Origin: UBA7672 sp041398245
GTDB taxonomy: Bacteria > Pseudomonadota > Alphaproteobacteria > Caulobacterales > Hyphomonadaceae
Length of the DNA stretch: 64,000 nt
Direction: 5' to 3'
Assembly: GCA_041398245.1 (NCBI GenBank)
Contig: JAWKVC010000015.1
Location: 1-64,000, forward strand
Shown here: positions 8,417 through 17,308 of the stretch, in pieces
Position numbering within the stretch: the stretch's first letter is position 1
Layout of the letters: each line of letters starts with the position of its first letter
Program-made: the position numbers and the translations under genes
Notes under the pieces: model-generated
Databases searched by the model: none
Seen by the model: only the letters and a program-made list of their open reading frames with translations
What the model was told of the DNA's origin: nothing

Positions 8417-9307
8417 ATGAGTGAACGCATCGATATCGCGCTGGGTTTTGACGGCCGCTATGTTCCCCACGCGGCGAACGTGATGGCTTCTGTCGTGCGC
8501 CATGCGCCGGACGCGAAGTTCCGCTTCATCGTGCTGCAGGCCGACGTCACGCCCGAGCAGAAGAAGCGCATGGAAGCCGTCGCCCCGCATTCGGAGTTCG
8601 TCTGGGCCGATGTCGGCGACGATATGCCGACCTATACGCGCGGGCACCTCAATCGCGCCGTCCTCTTCCGCCTGGGCCTTGAGGCGCTGGCGCCTGCCGA
8701 CTGCAGGCGTGTGCTCTACATCGACGCTGATACGATCGTCGTCGGCGATGTGCGCGAGCTGTGGAGCGCCGATCTCGGCGTCCATCCCGTCGGCGCCGTA
8801 ACAGACTGCTATCAGGATGCGGACGAATTCGCCGAGCTGTGGGACCTGCCGAAGGGCGGCCGTTATTTCAATTCGGGCGTGATGCTGATCGATCTCGACA
8901 AGGTGCGGGCGGACAAGCTTTTCACCAAGGCGCTCGACTTCGTCGCCAGGAATGCTTCGAAGCTTCTGTTCGGCGATCAGGACGCGCTGAACTACACCTT
9001 CTGGAACAAGACCGCCGTGCTTGAGCCGGCATGGAACGTACAGCGCTACATGAAGCCGGGCGAGATCGTCTCCGAGACGGCTTCCGATCGCCGGTGGGGC
9101 TACGCCAAGCCGCGCCTGATCCACTATCTCGGTACGGACAAGCCGTGGATGCGCAATGTTTGGCATCCGTGGGCCTGGCTCTACTGGGAAAACCTCCTGC
9201 GCACGGACTTCGCGAAAGATGTGAAATCCGCGGCCGGCATGGATTTCCGGCAGATGCTGCGCCTGCGCCTGCGCTGGCTGCTCAAACAGCCCGGGAGCGT
9301 TCTGTGA
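8417..9307 (+). CDS. Glycosyltransferase family 8 protein, first copy
   Basis: Retaining glycosyltransferase of 296 residues, like the LPS core galactosyl/glucosyl transferases (RfaI/RfaJ, LgtC). Family features seen are IDIALGFDGRYVPHAANVMAS at the start, the metal-binding YIDADTIVV (DxD), YFNSGVMLIDL, GDQDALNY and a C-terminal HYLGTDKPW with the conserved His and Lys. It starts three bases after the GT2 stop and overlaps the next GT8 by GTGA. The likely pathway is LPS core or another cell-surface glycan. Confidence 0.88.
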   Translation: MSERIDIALGFDGRYVPHAANVMASVVRHAPDAKFRFIVLQADVTPEQKKRMEAVAPHSEFVWADVGDDMPTYTRGHLNRAVLFRLGLEALAPADCRRVLYIDADTIVVGDVRELWSADLGVHPVGAVTDCYQDADEFAELWDLPKGGRYFNSGVMLIDLDKVRADKLFTKALDFVARNASKLLFGDQDALNYTFWNKTAVLEPAWNVQRYMKPGEIVSETASDRRWGYAKPRLIHYLGTDKPWMRNVWHPWAWLYWENLLRTDFAKDVKSAAGMDFRQMLRLRLRWLLKQPGSVL

Positions 9308-10245
9308 CACGCGACGCCATCAGCAAGCTGCGCTCAAAGCTTCCGATTCCGCCGGTCGCCGGCGAGATCGATATCGCGTTCGGGTTCGACGAACGCTACG
9401 CCGCTCACGGAGCCGCGGTGATCGCCAACGTCGTGCGCTACGCGCCGGGCGGCCGTTTCCGCTTCATCATGCTGCACACGGGCGTTGACCGCGAAACGCA
9501 GAAGAAGGTCGAGGCGGCGGCGCCGGGCCAGCGTTGGGTGTGGCGCGAAGTCGGCGATGACGATGTTCCGGATTTCGCGGACTGGGGACATTTCACCCGC
9601 GCGACGCTGTTCCGGCTCGGTCTCGACAAGCTGGCGCCGGCGGACTGTCACCGGCTCCTTTATCTCGACGCGGACATCACCGTGCTCGCGGATGTGCGCG
9701 AGCTGTGGGCGACCGATCTTGAAGGCTGCCCGATTGGCGCCGCCATCGACGCCTTCGTCGACCCGAAACGCTTTGCCGGGCTGTGGGGCGTGCCGCCGGG
9801 CCCCGAGTATTTCAACGCGGGCATCCTGGTCATCGATCTCGACATGGTGCGGGCCGAGGGTCTGTTCGCCAAGGCGGCGGAGTTTGTCGCCAAGAACAAT
9901 CCCGAGCTCAACGACCAGTGCGGACTGAACTACGCCTGCTGGGGCCGTTGGAAGCGGTTCGACGTCGCCTGGAACGCCCAGCGTCACATGGCGATCCCGT
10001 CGCTGATCGAGGAGATGTCGGAGGACAAGCGCCTCAATGGCCGGGCCCCGAAAATCATCCACTTCACCGGTCCGGAAAAGCCGTGGACGCCGGGGGCCTA
10101 TCATCCCTGGGCCTGGCTCTACTGGGAGAGCCTCAAGCGCACGGCCTTCGCACGCGCAGTGCCGAAGACCTACGGGGTGACCCTGAAGGAGCGGCTGCAG
10201 GTTCGCCTGCGCTGGATGAAGCGCCGGACGGCTTTCGGCCGCTGA
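9304..10245 (+). CDS. Glycosyltransferase family 8 protein, second copy
   Basis: A second GT8 enzyme, 313 residues, clearly paralogous to the gene before it. It has IDIAFGFDERYAAHGAAVIAN, DxD in YLDADITVL, YFNAGILVIDLDMV, NDQCGLNYA and HFTGPEKPW. The GTG at 9304 overlaps the previous stop (GTGA), so the pair is translationally coupled; a longer upstream frame is a shadow of the first copy. The extra N-terminal 20 residues and the Asp-to-Cys change in the NDQCGLNY motif set it apart from copy one, suggesting a different donor or acceptor. No terminator is evident before the next gene. Confidence 0.88.
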   Translation: MTRDAISKLRSKLPIPPVAGEIDIAFGFDERYAAHGAAVIANVVRYAPGGRFRFIMLHTGVDRETQKKVEAAAPGQRWVWREVGDDDVPDFADWGHFTRATLFRLGLDKLAPADCHRLLYLDADITVLADVRELWATDLEGCPIGAAIDAFVDPKRFAGLWGVPPGPEYFNAGILVIDLDMVRAEGLFAKAAEFVAKNNPELNDQCGLNYACWGRWKRFDVAWNAQRHMAIPSLIEEMSEDKRLNGRAPKIIHFTGPEKPWTPGAYHPWAWLYWESLKRTAFARAVPKTYGVTLKERLQVRLRWMKRRTAFGR

Positions 10246-10355
10246 GCGATACATTGATCCCGCAGGCGTGATGAAGTCCGCGTGGCTTCTGCGCTTTGAC
10301 GCGCGCGGTAATGTCGGTAGGCTTCCGGAAAACATAAGACGTCCGGAGGAAACCC

Positions 10356-12200
10356 ATGTCTGCCGATGCCGGCGCCCAGCCGCCATTCAGGAAGCTGCCG
10401 TACAAGGGTCCCAACATCGAAGTGACGCGCGGCGAGGGCGGGGTCGTCTACCTGCGCTCACGCGAGGCGCCGGGACCAGTCGGGCGGTCGATGCCGCATA
10501 TCCTCGATGAGCGCGCGGCCGCCCATCCGGATCGGCCGTGGCTTAAGCAGCGCGAACCCAATCATGGGCCGTGGCGGGCGGTGACGTTCGGCGAGGCGGC
10601 GAGGGTGACGCGGTCACTGGCGCAGGCGCTGCTGGACCGGGGGCTGGGGCCGGACGCGCCGCTGCTGATCCTGTCGGGCAATTCGATCGAGCATGCGCTG
10701 ATGTCGCTGGCGGCGCAGCGGATCGGCGCGCCGGCGCCGCCCATCTCGCAGGCCGATTCCACCATGTCGAGCGACTTCGCGAAGCTGAAGCACTGCTTCG
10801 GCAAGGTGAAGCCCAAGGCGATCTTCGTACAGACGATGGATCCGTTCAGGAAGGCGCTGGCGGCGCTGGATCTCAGCGGCGTGGCGGTGATCTCGGCGGA
10901 CGGATCGGAAGGTTCCGAGGCGTTCGCCAAGCTGGCCGAGACGGCGCCGACATCGCTGGTGGACACGGCGATGGACTGGCTGGGGCCGGACTCGGTCGGC
11001 AAGTACCTGTTCACGTCGGGCTCGACCGGCATGCCGAAGCCGGCGCCGCAGAGCCAGGGGCAGATGACGGCGCAGATCGCTGCGCGTGGCGCCATCGAGC
11101 TGCCGCCGGAAGATCCGGACGAGATAATGCAGGTGCTCGACTGGATGCCGTGGAGTCACATCTCGGGCGGCAATGTGAACTTCAACAACACGCTGGCGAT
11201 CGGCGGCACGTTCCACATCGACGAGGGCCGGCCGATGCCCGGCCTGTTCCAGACGACGATCGCCAACCTGAAGGAAGTGCGGCCGCAGGCGTTCGGCTCG
11301 GCGCCGATCGCGTTTGGCATGCTGGCGGAGGCGATGGAGGCGGATGCGGAGCTGCGCGACGCGGTGTTCTCGCGCATGCGGGCGTTCATCTACGGCGGCG
11401 CGACGCTGTCGGACGATCTCTATGACCGGCTGCAGCGGCTTGCGATCGCGGCGACAGGCATGCGCATTCCGCTGCTGACCATGTATGGCGCGACCGAGAC
11501 GCAGGGCGTGACCATGACGCACTGGGTGCTGGAGCGCGTGGGCATGGTGGGCGTGCCGCTGCCGGGCATGACGCTGAAGTTGGCGCCGGTCGGCGCCAAG
11601 CTGGAAGTGCGCGCCAAGGGGCCGATGGTGATGCGCGGCTATCTCGACATGCCGGAGAAGAACAAGGAAGTGTTCGACGAGGAGGGCTTCTACTGTCTCG
11701 GCGACGCGGCGCGTTTCGAGGACCCCGAACATCCCGAGAAGGGGCTGGTGTTCGACGGGCGCGTGACGGAGGACTTCAAGCTCGACTCGGGAACTTGGGT
11801 GTCGGTCGGCACGCTGCGGCCCGACATCGTCGCGGCGTGCGCGCCGCTGGTGTTCGATGCGGTCGTGTGCGGGCAGGACAAGCCCTTCGTCGGCGTGCTG
11901 CTGTGGCCATCGCCGGCGGGCATGCAGGCCGCGGCGCAGGCGGCCGGCGGCGATATGGCCAAGGCGTTCGGCGCGGTTACAATGCAAGTGGCGGAGAAGC
12001 TGAAGGCCTACAACGCCACGCAGCCTGGATCGTCGCGCCGCGTCGGGCGGTTCAGGATGCTGACCACGCCGCCGTCGATGGATGCGGGCGAGATCACCGA
12101 CAAGGGCTATGTGAACCAGCGCGTGGCGCAGGACGTGCGCGCGGCGGAGGTGGCCTCGCTGTTTGCCGCTGAACTCGCGCCGGGCGTGGTGCAGCTCTAG
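10356..12200 (+). CDS. Acyl-CoA synthetase, feruloyl-CoA synthase-like
   Basis: AMP-forming CoA ligase of 614 residues. It has the P-loop FTSGSTGMPKP (219-229), a YGATETQG motif near 380, GDAARF followed by VFDGRVTEDFKLDSGTWVSVG, and a C-terminal ITDKGYVNQ with the likely adenylation Lys. Overall length, the SADGSEGSEAF-type insert and the KLDSGTWVS motif fit feruloyl-CoA synthases better than fatty acyl-CoA synthetases. The reaction would be carboxylate + CoA + ATP to acyl-CoA + AMP + PPi. A strong GGAGGAAA site precedes the ATG. It ends overlapping, tail to tail, with the antiporter gene. Confidence 0.8.
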   Translation: MSADAGAQPPFRKLPYKGPNIEVTRGEGGVVYLRSREAPGPVGRSMPHILDERAAAHPDRPWLKQREPNHGPWRAVTFGEAARVTRSLAQALLDRGLGPDAPLLILSGNSIEHALMSLAAQRIGAPAPPISQADSTMSSDFAKLKHCFGKVKPKAIFVQTMDPFRKALAALDLSGVAVISADGSEGSEAFAKLAETAPTSLVDTAMDWLGPDSVGKYLFTSGSTGMPKPAPQSQGQMTAQIAARGAIELPPEDPDEIMQVLDWMPWSHISGGNVNFNNTLAIGGTFHIDEGRPMPGLFQTTIANLKEVRPQAFGSAPIAFGMLAEAMEADAELRDAVFSRMRAFIYGGATLSDDLYDRLQRLAIAATGMRIPLLTMYGATETQGVTMTHWVLERVGMVGVPLPGMTLKLAPVGAKLEVRAKGPMVMRGYLDMPEKNKEVFDEEGFYCLGDAARFEDPEHPEKGLVFDGRVTEDFKLDSGTWVSVGTLRPDIVAACAPLVFDAVVCGQDKPFVGVLLWPSPAGMQAAAQAAGGDMAKAFGAVTMQVAEKLKAYNATQPGSSRRVGRFRMLTTPPSMDAGEITDKGYVNQRVAQDVRAAEVASLFAAELAPGVVQL

Positions 12201-13471
12201 CTATTGCTGGCTGGCGCCGCGGCGCGAGCGATGACGCGGCTTACGGTCGAGCCCTGTGCGAGAACCGAGAACAGCACGACCACATAGGTGGCCGTGACGA
12301 GCAGGTTCTTGGTCTCGCCCGCGGGGAGCGACAGCGCCAGCGCGATCGAGATGCCGCCGCGCAGGCCGCCCCACACCATCACCGGCATTGTCTTGCCGTA
12401 GGGCAGCGACTTGCGCCAGAAGGCGAGCGGCACGCCCACCGACAGCGCGCGCGCCAGCATGACCAGCGGGATCGCCGCAAGGCCGATCAACAGGAAGGGG
12501 ATCGTTCCCAGAAGAACGACACCCTCGAGGCCGATGAGCAGGAAGAGCACGGCGTTGAGCACTTCATCGACCAGCCCCCAGAACTTGATGACGTGGTCGC
12601 GGGTCGTGTCGCTCATGGCGTGAGCGACGCCCTGATTGCCGATCAGAAGGCCGGCGACGGCCATCGCAACCGGGCCGCTGATGTGGAGATTCTGCGCCAG
12701 CGCATAGCCGCCCATCACCAGCGCGAGCGTGATCAGCAGCTCGACGGCATAATCGTCGATGGCCTTCATCGCCTGATAGCCGATGAAGCCGACGACCAGA
12801 CCCAGCGCAGCGCCGCCCAGCGCCTCCGTCAGGAACAGGCCGACGACATCCGTGGCGGACAGTTCCGCCCCGCCAGCGGCCATGGTGAGCAGGATGCTGA
12901 AGATGACGACGCCGACGCCGTCATTGAACAGGCTTTCGCCCGCGATCGTGGCCTGAAGGCCACGCGGCGTTGTCGAGCCCTTCATGGCGCCCAGCACGGC
13001 GACAGGGTCGGTCGGGCTGATCAGCGCGCCGAAGACGAGGCACCAGATGAGCGGGACTTCCATGCCGGCGAGGCGGGTCGCGATATTGAAGCCAAAACCA
13101 ACAAGAAGCGTGGAGGCGACGACGCCGACTGTGCTGAGAACGCCAACCTGCAGCCAGTGCCGGCGAAGATCGGCGATGTCGACGTGAAGCGCGCCGGCGA
13201 ACAGGAGGAAGCTGAGCATCCCCTGCATCAGGGCGGTCTCGAAATCGATATTGCCCATGAAGTCCTGGATGGCGTCGCCGATCAGGAAGTTCGGGGTCGC
13301 GAAATCGACCCCAAGGACGATGAGTGATGCGATGGCGCCCATCAGCGCCAGTCCGACCGTGGAGGGCAGCCCCAGGAATTTGCGGTTGATCCATGAGAGC
13401 GCCGCCGCCGCGGAAATCAGAATGGCCGCGACATCGAAGATGCTGGGCGTATGGACGACGGCGTCGTGCAA
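12197..13471 (-). CDS. CPA1-family Na+(K+)/H+ antiporter (NhaP-like)
   Basis: Inner-membrane cation/proton antiporter of 424 residues with about twelve hydrophobic segments. The CPA1 hallmarks are clear: ALISPTDPVAVL with the unwound-helix TDP, ESLFNDGVGVV with the ion-binding Asp, and GGLRGGISIALALSLP near the C-terminus. The start is a TTG at 13471 with GGGAGGGA eight bases upstream. The long cytoplasmic C-terminal regulatory domain seen in some relatives is absent. It is transcribed away from the acyl-CoA dehydrogenase and overlaps the synthetase by four bases at the 3' end. Confidence 0.87.
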   Translation of the reverse strand: MHDAVVHTPSIFDVAAILISAAAALSWINRKFLGLPSTVGLALMGAIASLIVLGVDFATPNFLIGDAIQDFMGNIDFETALMQGMLSFLLFAGALHVDIADLRRHWLQVGVLSTVGVVASTLLVGFGFNIATRLAGMEVPLIWCLVFGALISPTDPVAVLGAMKGSTTPRGLQATIAGESLFNDGVGVVIFSILLTMAAGGAELSATDVVGLFLTEALGGAALGLVVGFIGYQAMKAIDDYAVELLITLALVMGGYALAQNLHISGPVAMAVAGLLIGNQGVAHAMSDTTRDHVIKFWGLVDEVLNAVLFLLIGLEGVVLLGTIPFLLIGLAAIPLVMLARALSVGVPLAFWRKSLPYGKTMPVMVWGGLRGGISIALALSLPAGETKNLLVTATYVVVLFSVLAQGSTVSRVIARAAAPASNS

Positions 13472-13649
13472 GCTGGATCCCTCCCTGCTGCGCGGATGGG
13501 TAAGGCGGGAGCGTTGCGGCTGGCAACCTCAAAGTGATGACACGCCCCAGTGCGTGGACCCGGCGTCAGGCCAGCCTGTTGGAACTTCCGGTTGCATGGG
13601 GCCGCTGGCCTGTGCTGGATGACCAGCGCGGAAATAGCCGGAGTCCTTC

Positions 13650-14813
13650 ATGTCTGTCCTCAATGTCGAACGTCCCGATTTCATGGCGGAGGAGGACATC
13701 CGCATGTTCGAGGACGCCTGCGCGCGGTTCTTCCAGCAGAGTGCGCCGCCGGAGCGGGTGGAGAAATGGCGCAAGGACAAGGTGGTCGAGCGCGCCATGT
13801 GGACCGAGGCGGCCGAGGCCGGCCTGCTGGGGCTTTCCACGCCGGAGGAATATGGCGGCATGGGCGGCGACTATCGCCACGAAGTGATCCTGATGGAGCA
13901 GCTGGGCCTGCAGGGCGTCGACGGGTTCGGCGCCTCGCTGCACAACGCCATCGTGATGCCGTACATCTATCACTACGGCACCGAGGAGCAGAAGAAGAAG
14001 TGGCTGCCGAAGCTGGCCTCGGGCGAGCTGATCTCGGCGATCGCCATGACGGAGCCGGGCGCGGGATCCGACCTGCAGGGCATCCGCACGACGGCGAAGA
14101 AGTCGGGCAATGGCTACGTCATCAACGGCTCCAAAACCTTCATCACCAACGGGCAGATGGCGAACCTCATCATCGTGGTCGCCAAGACCGACCCGACGCA
14201 GGGCGCCAAGGGCACCTCGCTGATGATCGTGGAGACGGACGGCGCGGAGGGGTTTGAGCGCGGCCGCAACCTCAACAAGCTGGGCCAGCCGGCGCAGGAT
14301 ACGTCCGAACTGTTCTTCAACGATGTGAAGGTGCCGGCGGAGAACCTTCTGGGCGCCGAAGAGGGCCAGGGCTTCTTCCAGCTGATGGGGCAGTTGCCGC
14401 AGGAGCGTCTGAACATCGCGGTGCAGGCCATCGCGACCATCGAGCGCGCGCTGCAGCTGACCATCGACTATGTGAAGGAGCGCAAGGCGTTCGGAAAGAC
14501 CGTCATGGATTTCCAGAACACGCAGTTCGTGCTGGCCGAATGCAAGACCGAGGCGACGGTGGCGCGCGTGTTCGTGAACCACTGCATCGGCCAGCATCTC
14601 AAGGGCAAGTTGGACGCCGCGACCGCGTCGATGGCGAAATACTGGACGACCGACATCGAGGGTAAGATCGTGGACCGCTGCCTGCAGCTGTTCGGCGGCT
14701 ACGGCTTCATGGACGAGTATCCGATCAGCCGCATGTATCGCGACAGCCGCATCCAGCGCATCTATGGCGGCACCAACGAGATCATGAAGATCCTGATTGC
14801 GCGGACGCTGTAG
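13650..14813 (+). CDS. Acyl-CoA dehydrogenase
   Basis: FAD-dependent acyl-CoA dehydrogenase of 387 residues, the standard length. Signature 1, AIAMTEPGAGSD, is at about 130-141, flavin-binding FITNG follows, and the C-terminus has the second signature with YGGTNEIMKILIARTL, where Glu377 is at the usual catalytic-base position. It would make the first double bond during breakdown of a fatty or branched acyl-CoA, passing electrons to ETF. GGAGTCCTTC precedes the ATG. It starts a rightward run with a TIGR03084-like protein and a hydratase homolog, suggesting a degradation pathway. Confidence 0.92.
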   Translation: MSVLNVERPDFMAEEDIRMFEDACARFFQQSAPPERVEKWRKDKVVERAMWTEAAEAGLLGLSTPEEYGGMGGDYRHEVILMEQLGLQGVDGFGASLHNAIVMPYIYHYGTEEQKKKWLPKLASGELISAIAMTEPGAGSDLQGIRTTAKKSGNGYVINGSKTFITNGQMANLIIVVAKTDPTQGAKGTSLMIVETDGAEGFERGRNLNKLGQPAQDTSELFFNDVKVPAENLLGAEEGQGFFQLMGQLPQERLNIAVQAIATIERALQLTIDYVKERKAFGKTVMDFQNTQFVLAECKTEATVARVFVNHCIGQHLKGKLDAATASMAKYWTTDIEGKIVDRCLQLFGGYGFMDEYPISRMYRDSRIQRIYGGTNEIMKILIARTL

Positions 14814-14818
14814 CGCAG

Positions 14819-15610
14819 ATGGAGCAGGCGGCGGATTTCCTTGCGGAGACAAAGGCGCTGGCGGCGTTGCTGGCGCCTTTGCCGGATGCGGCGTTCGACG
14901 CAGCGACGCAGTTCAAGGGCTGGACGCTCAATGATGTTGTCCGCCACCTGCATTTCTGGAATCGCGCGGCCGGCCTGCAGCTGACCGACGAGGCGGAGTT
15001 GCTGCGCCTGCTGGGCGCGATTTCCGGCGCGGGCGGCATGCGCGCCGTGGAGCGCGACGTGGTCCGCGCCTCGGGGCAGGCGCTGCGGGTAGAATGGCTC
15101 AAGACGGCGGGCGAGATCGCCGACCTCTATGCGACGGCCGATCCCAAGGCGCGCCTGAAATGGGCGGGCCCCGACATGAGCGCGCGGTCTTCAATCACGG
15201 CGCGGCTGATGGAGACATGGGCGCACGGGCAGGAGATCTATGATCATCTCGGCGCCGAGCGCATCGATCAGGACCGCATCCGCAACATCGCGCATCTGGG
15301 CGTGTCGACATTCGGCTGGACCTATATGGTCCGGAAAATGCCCGTGCCGCAGACGATTCCGCATGTGCGGCTGACGGCGCCGTCGGGCGAGGTGTGGACC
15401 TGGGGCGAGCCGAGCGAGGCGGAGCTGGTTTCCGGTTCGGCTACGGAGTTCTGCCAAGTGGTGACGCAGGTGCGGAACGTGGCGGACACGCAACTGACCG
15501 TGCGTGGCCCGGTGGCGGCGGAATGGATGGGGATGGCGCAATGCTTTGCCGGCGCGGCTGAACCCTCGCCCGCGCCGGGCACACGATTCAGGCGCCAGCG
15601 GGTGGTCTGA
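14819..15610 (+). CDS. TIGR03084-like protein with mycothiol-maleylpyruvate-isomerase/DinB-type fold
   Basis: Protein of 263 residues starting five bases after the dehydrogenase stop. The N-terminal half has the DinB/MDMPI four-helix pattern with LNDVVRHLHFWNRAA and SARLMETWAHGQEIYDHLG, whose His residues would bind a metal; the second half matches the general pattern of family TIGR03084. Members sit beside acyl-CoA metabolic genes in alphaproteobacteria and actinobacteria, but no reaction is established to my knowledge. The tight spacing suggests co-translation with the dehydrogenase. Confidence 0.75.
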   Translation: MEQAADFLAETKALAALLAPLPDAAFDAATQFKGWTLNDVVRHLHFWNRAAGLQLTDEAELLRLLGAISGAGGMRAVERDVVRASGQALRVEWLKTAGEIADLYATADPKARLKWAGPDMSARSSITARLMETWAHGQEIYDHLGAERIDQDRIRNIAHLGVSTFGWTYMVRKMPVPQTIPHVRLTAPSGEVWTWGEPSEAELVSGSATEFCQVVTQVRNVADTQLTVRGPVAAEWMGMAQCFAGAAEPSPAPGTRFRRQRVV

Positions 15611-15670
15611 ACGGACCGCTTTTCTTATGCCGCTATCCCGCTACGCTTCGGCTGATGGAGGCATGACAGG

Positions 15671-16459
15671 ATGAGCGATCTGATCCTTCGCGAACGGTTG
15701 GGCCATGTGACGCGCCTGACGCTGAACAGTCCGGGCAGTCTCAATGCGCTGTCGGATGCCATGCTGGCGGCGCTGAGCGATGCGTTGAAGACATTGGCGG
15801 ACGATCGCGGGACGCGCGTGATCGTGCTGCGGGGCGCCGGCAAGGCGTTCTGCGCGGGGCATGATCTCAAGGAGATGCAGGCGGCGCGGCAGGCGCCTGA
15901 CAAGGGCGCGGCCTATTTTCTCGATCTCTTCACGCGCTGCGGGGCGATCATGCAGATGATCCCGGCGCTGCCGCAGCCCGTGATCGCCGAGGTGCATGGC
16001 ATCGCCACGGCGGCGGGCTGCCAGCTGGTTGCGAGCTGCGACATGGTGGTGGCGGCGGAGAGAACGCGGTTCGGCGTCAATGGCGTCAATATCGGGCTGT
16101 TCTGCTCGACGCCGATGGTGGCGCTGTCGCGCAACACGCCGCGCAAGGTTGCATTCGAGATGCTGACGACGGGGGAGTTCATCGATGCGGCGCGCGGCCG
16201 CGAGGCCGGGCTGGTCAATCGCGTTGTTGCGGCTGCGGATCTGTCTGAAGCTGCGCTGGCGCTGGCGCAGACGGTTGCGGGCAAGCTGACGGCGGCGGTG
16301 AAGATCGGCAAGCGCGCGTTCTATGATCAGCTGTCGCTGCCGCTGGCCGACGCTTATGCGCTGACGGCGCGTGTCATGGCCGAGAACATGCTGATGCGGG
16401 ATACGGATGAGGGCATCCAGGCCTTCATCGAAAAGCGCCCGCCGGACTGGAAGGGCTGA
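15671..16459 (+). CDS. Enoyl-CoA hydratase/isomerase family protein (ECHDC3-like), catalytic Glu pair missing
   Basis: Crotonase-fold protein of 262 residues. The CoA-binding and oxyanion-hole segments are present (FCAGHDLKEM near 60-69, VHGIATAAGCQLVASCD near 108-124). The two glutamates that drive hydration in rat mitochondrial enoyl-CoA hydratase (Glu144 and Glu164) align with Gln118 and Gly138 here, so ordinary hydratase activity is doubtful. The VHGIATAAGCQLVASCD motif is typical of the ECHDC3-like subgroup. It overlaps the next gene by TGATG. It may be an isomerase, thioesterase-like or non-catalytic member. Confidence 0.82.
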   Translation: MSDLILRERLGHVTRLTLNSPGSLNALSDAMLAALSDALKTLADDRGTRVIVLRGAGKAFCAGHDLKEMQAARQAPDKGAAYFLDLFTRCGAIMQMIPALPQPVIAEVHGIATAAGCQLVASCDMVVAAERTRFGVNGVNIGLFCSTPMVALSRNTPRKVAFEMLTTGEFIDAARGREAGLVNRVVAAADLSEAALALAQTVAGKLTAAVKIGKRAFYDQLSLPLADAYALTARVMAENMLMRDTDEGIQAFIEKRPPDWKG

Positions 16460-17244
16460 TGCCGGACAAGCCTGCCTTCGATCGTCGCGAGCTGACGGGG
16501 CCATTCGACATTGTCGGCGATGTGCATGGCTGCGCCGACGAGCTTGAAGACCTGCTCGGCCTGCTTGGTTATGACGTTGCCTGGTCCGGGCGCGAGGTGA
16601 GCGTGACGCCGGCGGCGGGGCGCATGCTCGTGTTTGTCGGCGATCTTGTTGATCGCGGGCCGCGTTCGCCGGACGTGTTGCGGATCGCCATGGCGATGGC
16701 TGGGGCCGGAACGGCGCTGTGCGTCGAGGGCAATCACGACCACAAGTTCGCGCGCTGGCTTTCGGGCGCGAACGTAAAGACCGGACACGGCCTGCAGCTG
16801 TCGATCGACCAGATGGCGGAGGAGGATCCGGCCTTCCATGCACGTGTGCGAACCTATCTTGCGGGCCTGCCGCCCTGGCTGTGGCTCGATGGCGGCCGGC
16901 TGGTGGTCGCGCATGCCGGGCTCAAGGAAGAGATGATCGGCCAGACCGGCGGCAAGGTCCGTTCGTTTGCGCTCTATGGCGACACGACGGGCGAGACGGA
17001 CGGCTTCGGCTTCCCGGTCCGGCGCAACTGGGCGCTGGATTATCGCGGCGAGGCGGCGGTGGTTTACGGTCACGTCGCCGCGCACGACGTGCAGGCGGCG
17101 AACAACACCTGGTGCATCGACACGGGCTGCTGTTTCGGCGGCAGGTTGACGGCGCTGCGTTGGCCCGAGCGCGACCTCGTCAGCGTTCCCGCGCGGAAAG
17201 CATGGTTTGCAGGAACCCGGCCGCTGTCTGAACGAACGAGATAG
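16459..17244 (+). CDS. Metallophosphoesterase, PrpE/Pnkp-phosphatase type
   Basis: Calcineurin-like phosphoesterase of 261 residues with all five metal-site motifs: GDVHG (20-24), GDLVDRGP, GNHDHK, AHAGL and YGHV. The order and the DRGPRSPDVLRI/LCVEGNHD context resemble PrpE and the phosphatase domain of bacterial polynucleotide kinase-phosphatase. No kinase or ligase domain is fused. The start codon shares a base with the preceding stop (TGATG), so it is probably translated with the hydratase-like gene. The natural substrate is unknown. Confidence 0.82.
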   Translation: MPDKPAFDRRELTGPFDIVGDVHGCADELEDLLGLLGYDVAWSGREVSVTPAAGRMLVFVGDLVDRGPRSPDVLRIAMAMAGAGTALCVEGNHDHKFARWLSGANVKTGHGLQLSIDQMAEEDPAFHARVRTYLAGLPPWLWLDGGRLVVAHAGLKEEMIGQTGGKVRSFALYGDTTGETDGFGFPVRRNWALDYRGEAAVVYGHVAAHDVQAANNTWCIDTGCCFGGRLTALRWPERDLVSVPARKAWFAGTRPLSERTR

Positions 17245-17308
17245 GGGAGACGGCTTGACGGCGTCTGGCTTGCGGTTTCCTGATGCGGGCAACCGGAGGA
17301 CACGACCC

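Noticed and set aside
9031..9303. Upstream extension of the second GT8 gene
   Set aside because: The extra 91 codons lie in another frame of the first GT8 gene; the GTG at 9304 with GTGA overlap is the natural start.
10614..11987. Minus-strand frame of 457 codons opposite the acyl-CoA synthetase
   Set aside because: His/Arg-rich translation with no recognisable domain; it is the mirror of a clear AMP-binding enzyme.
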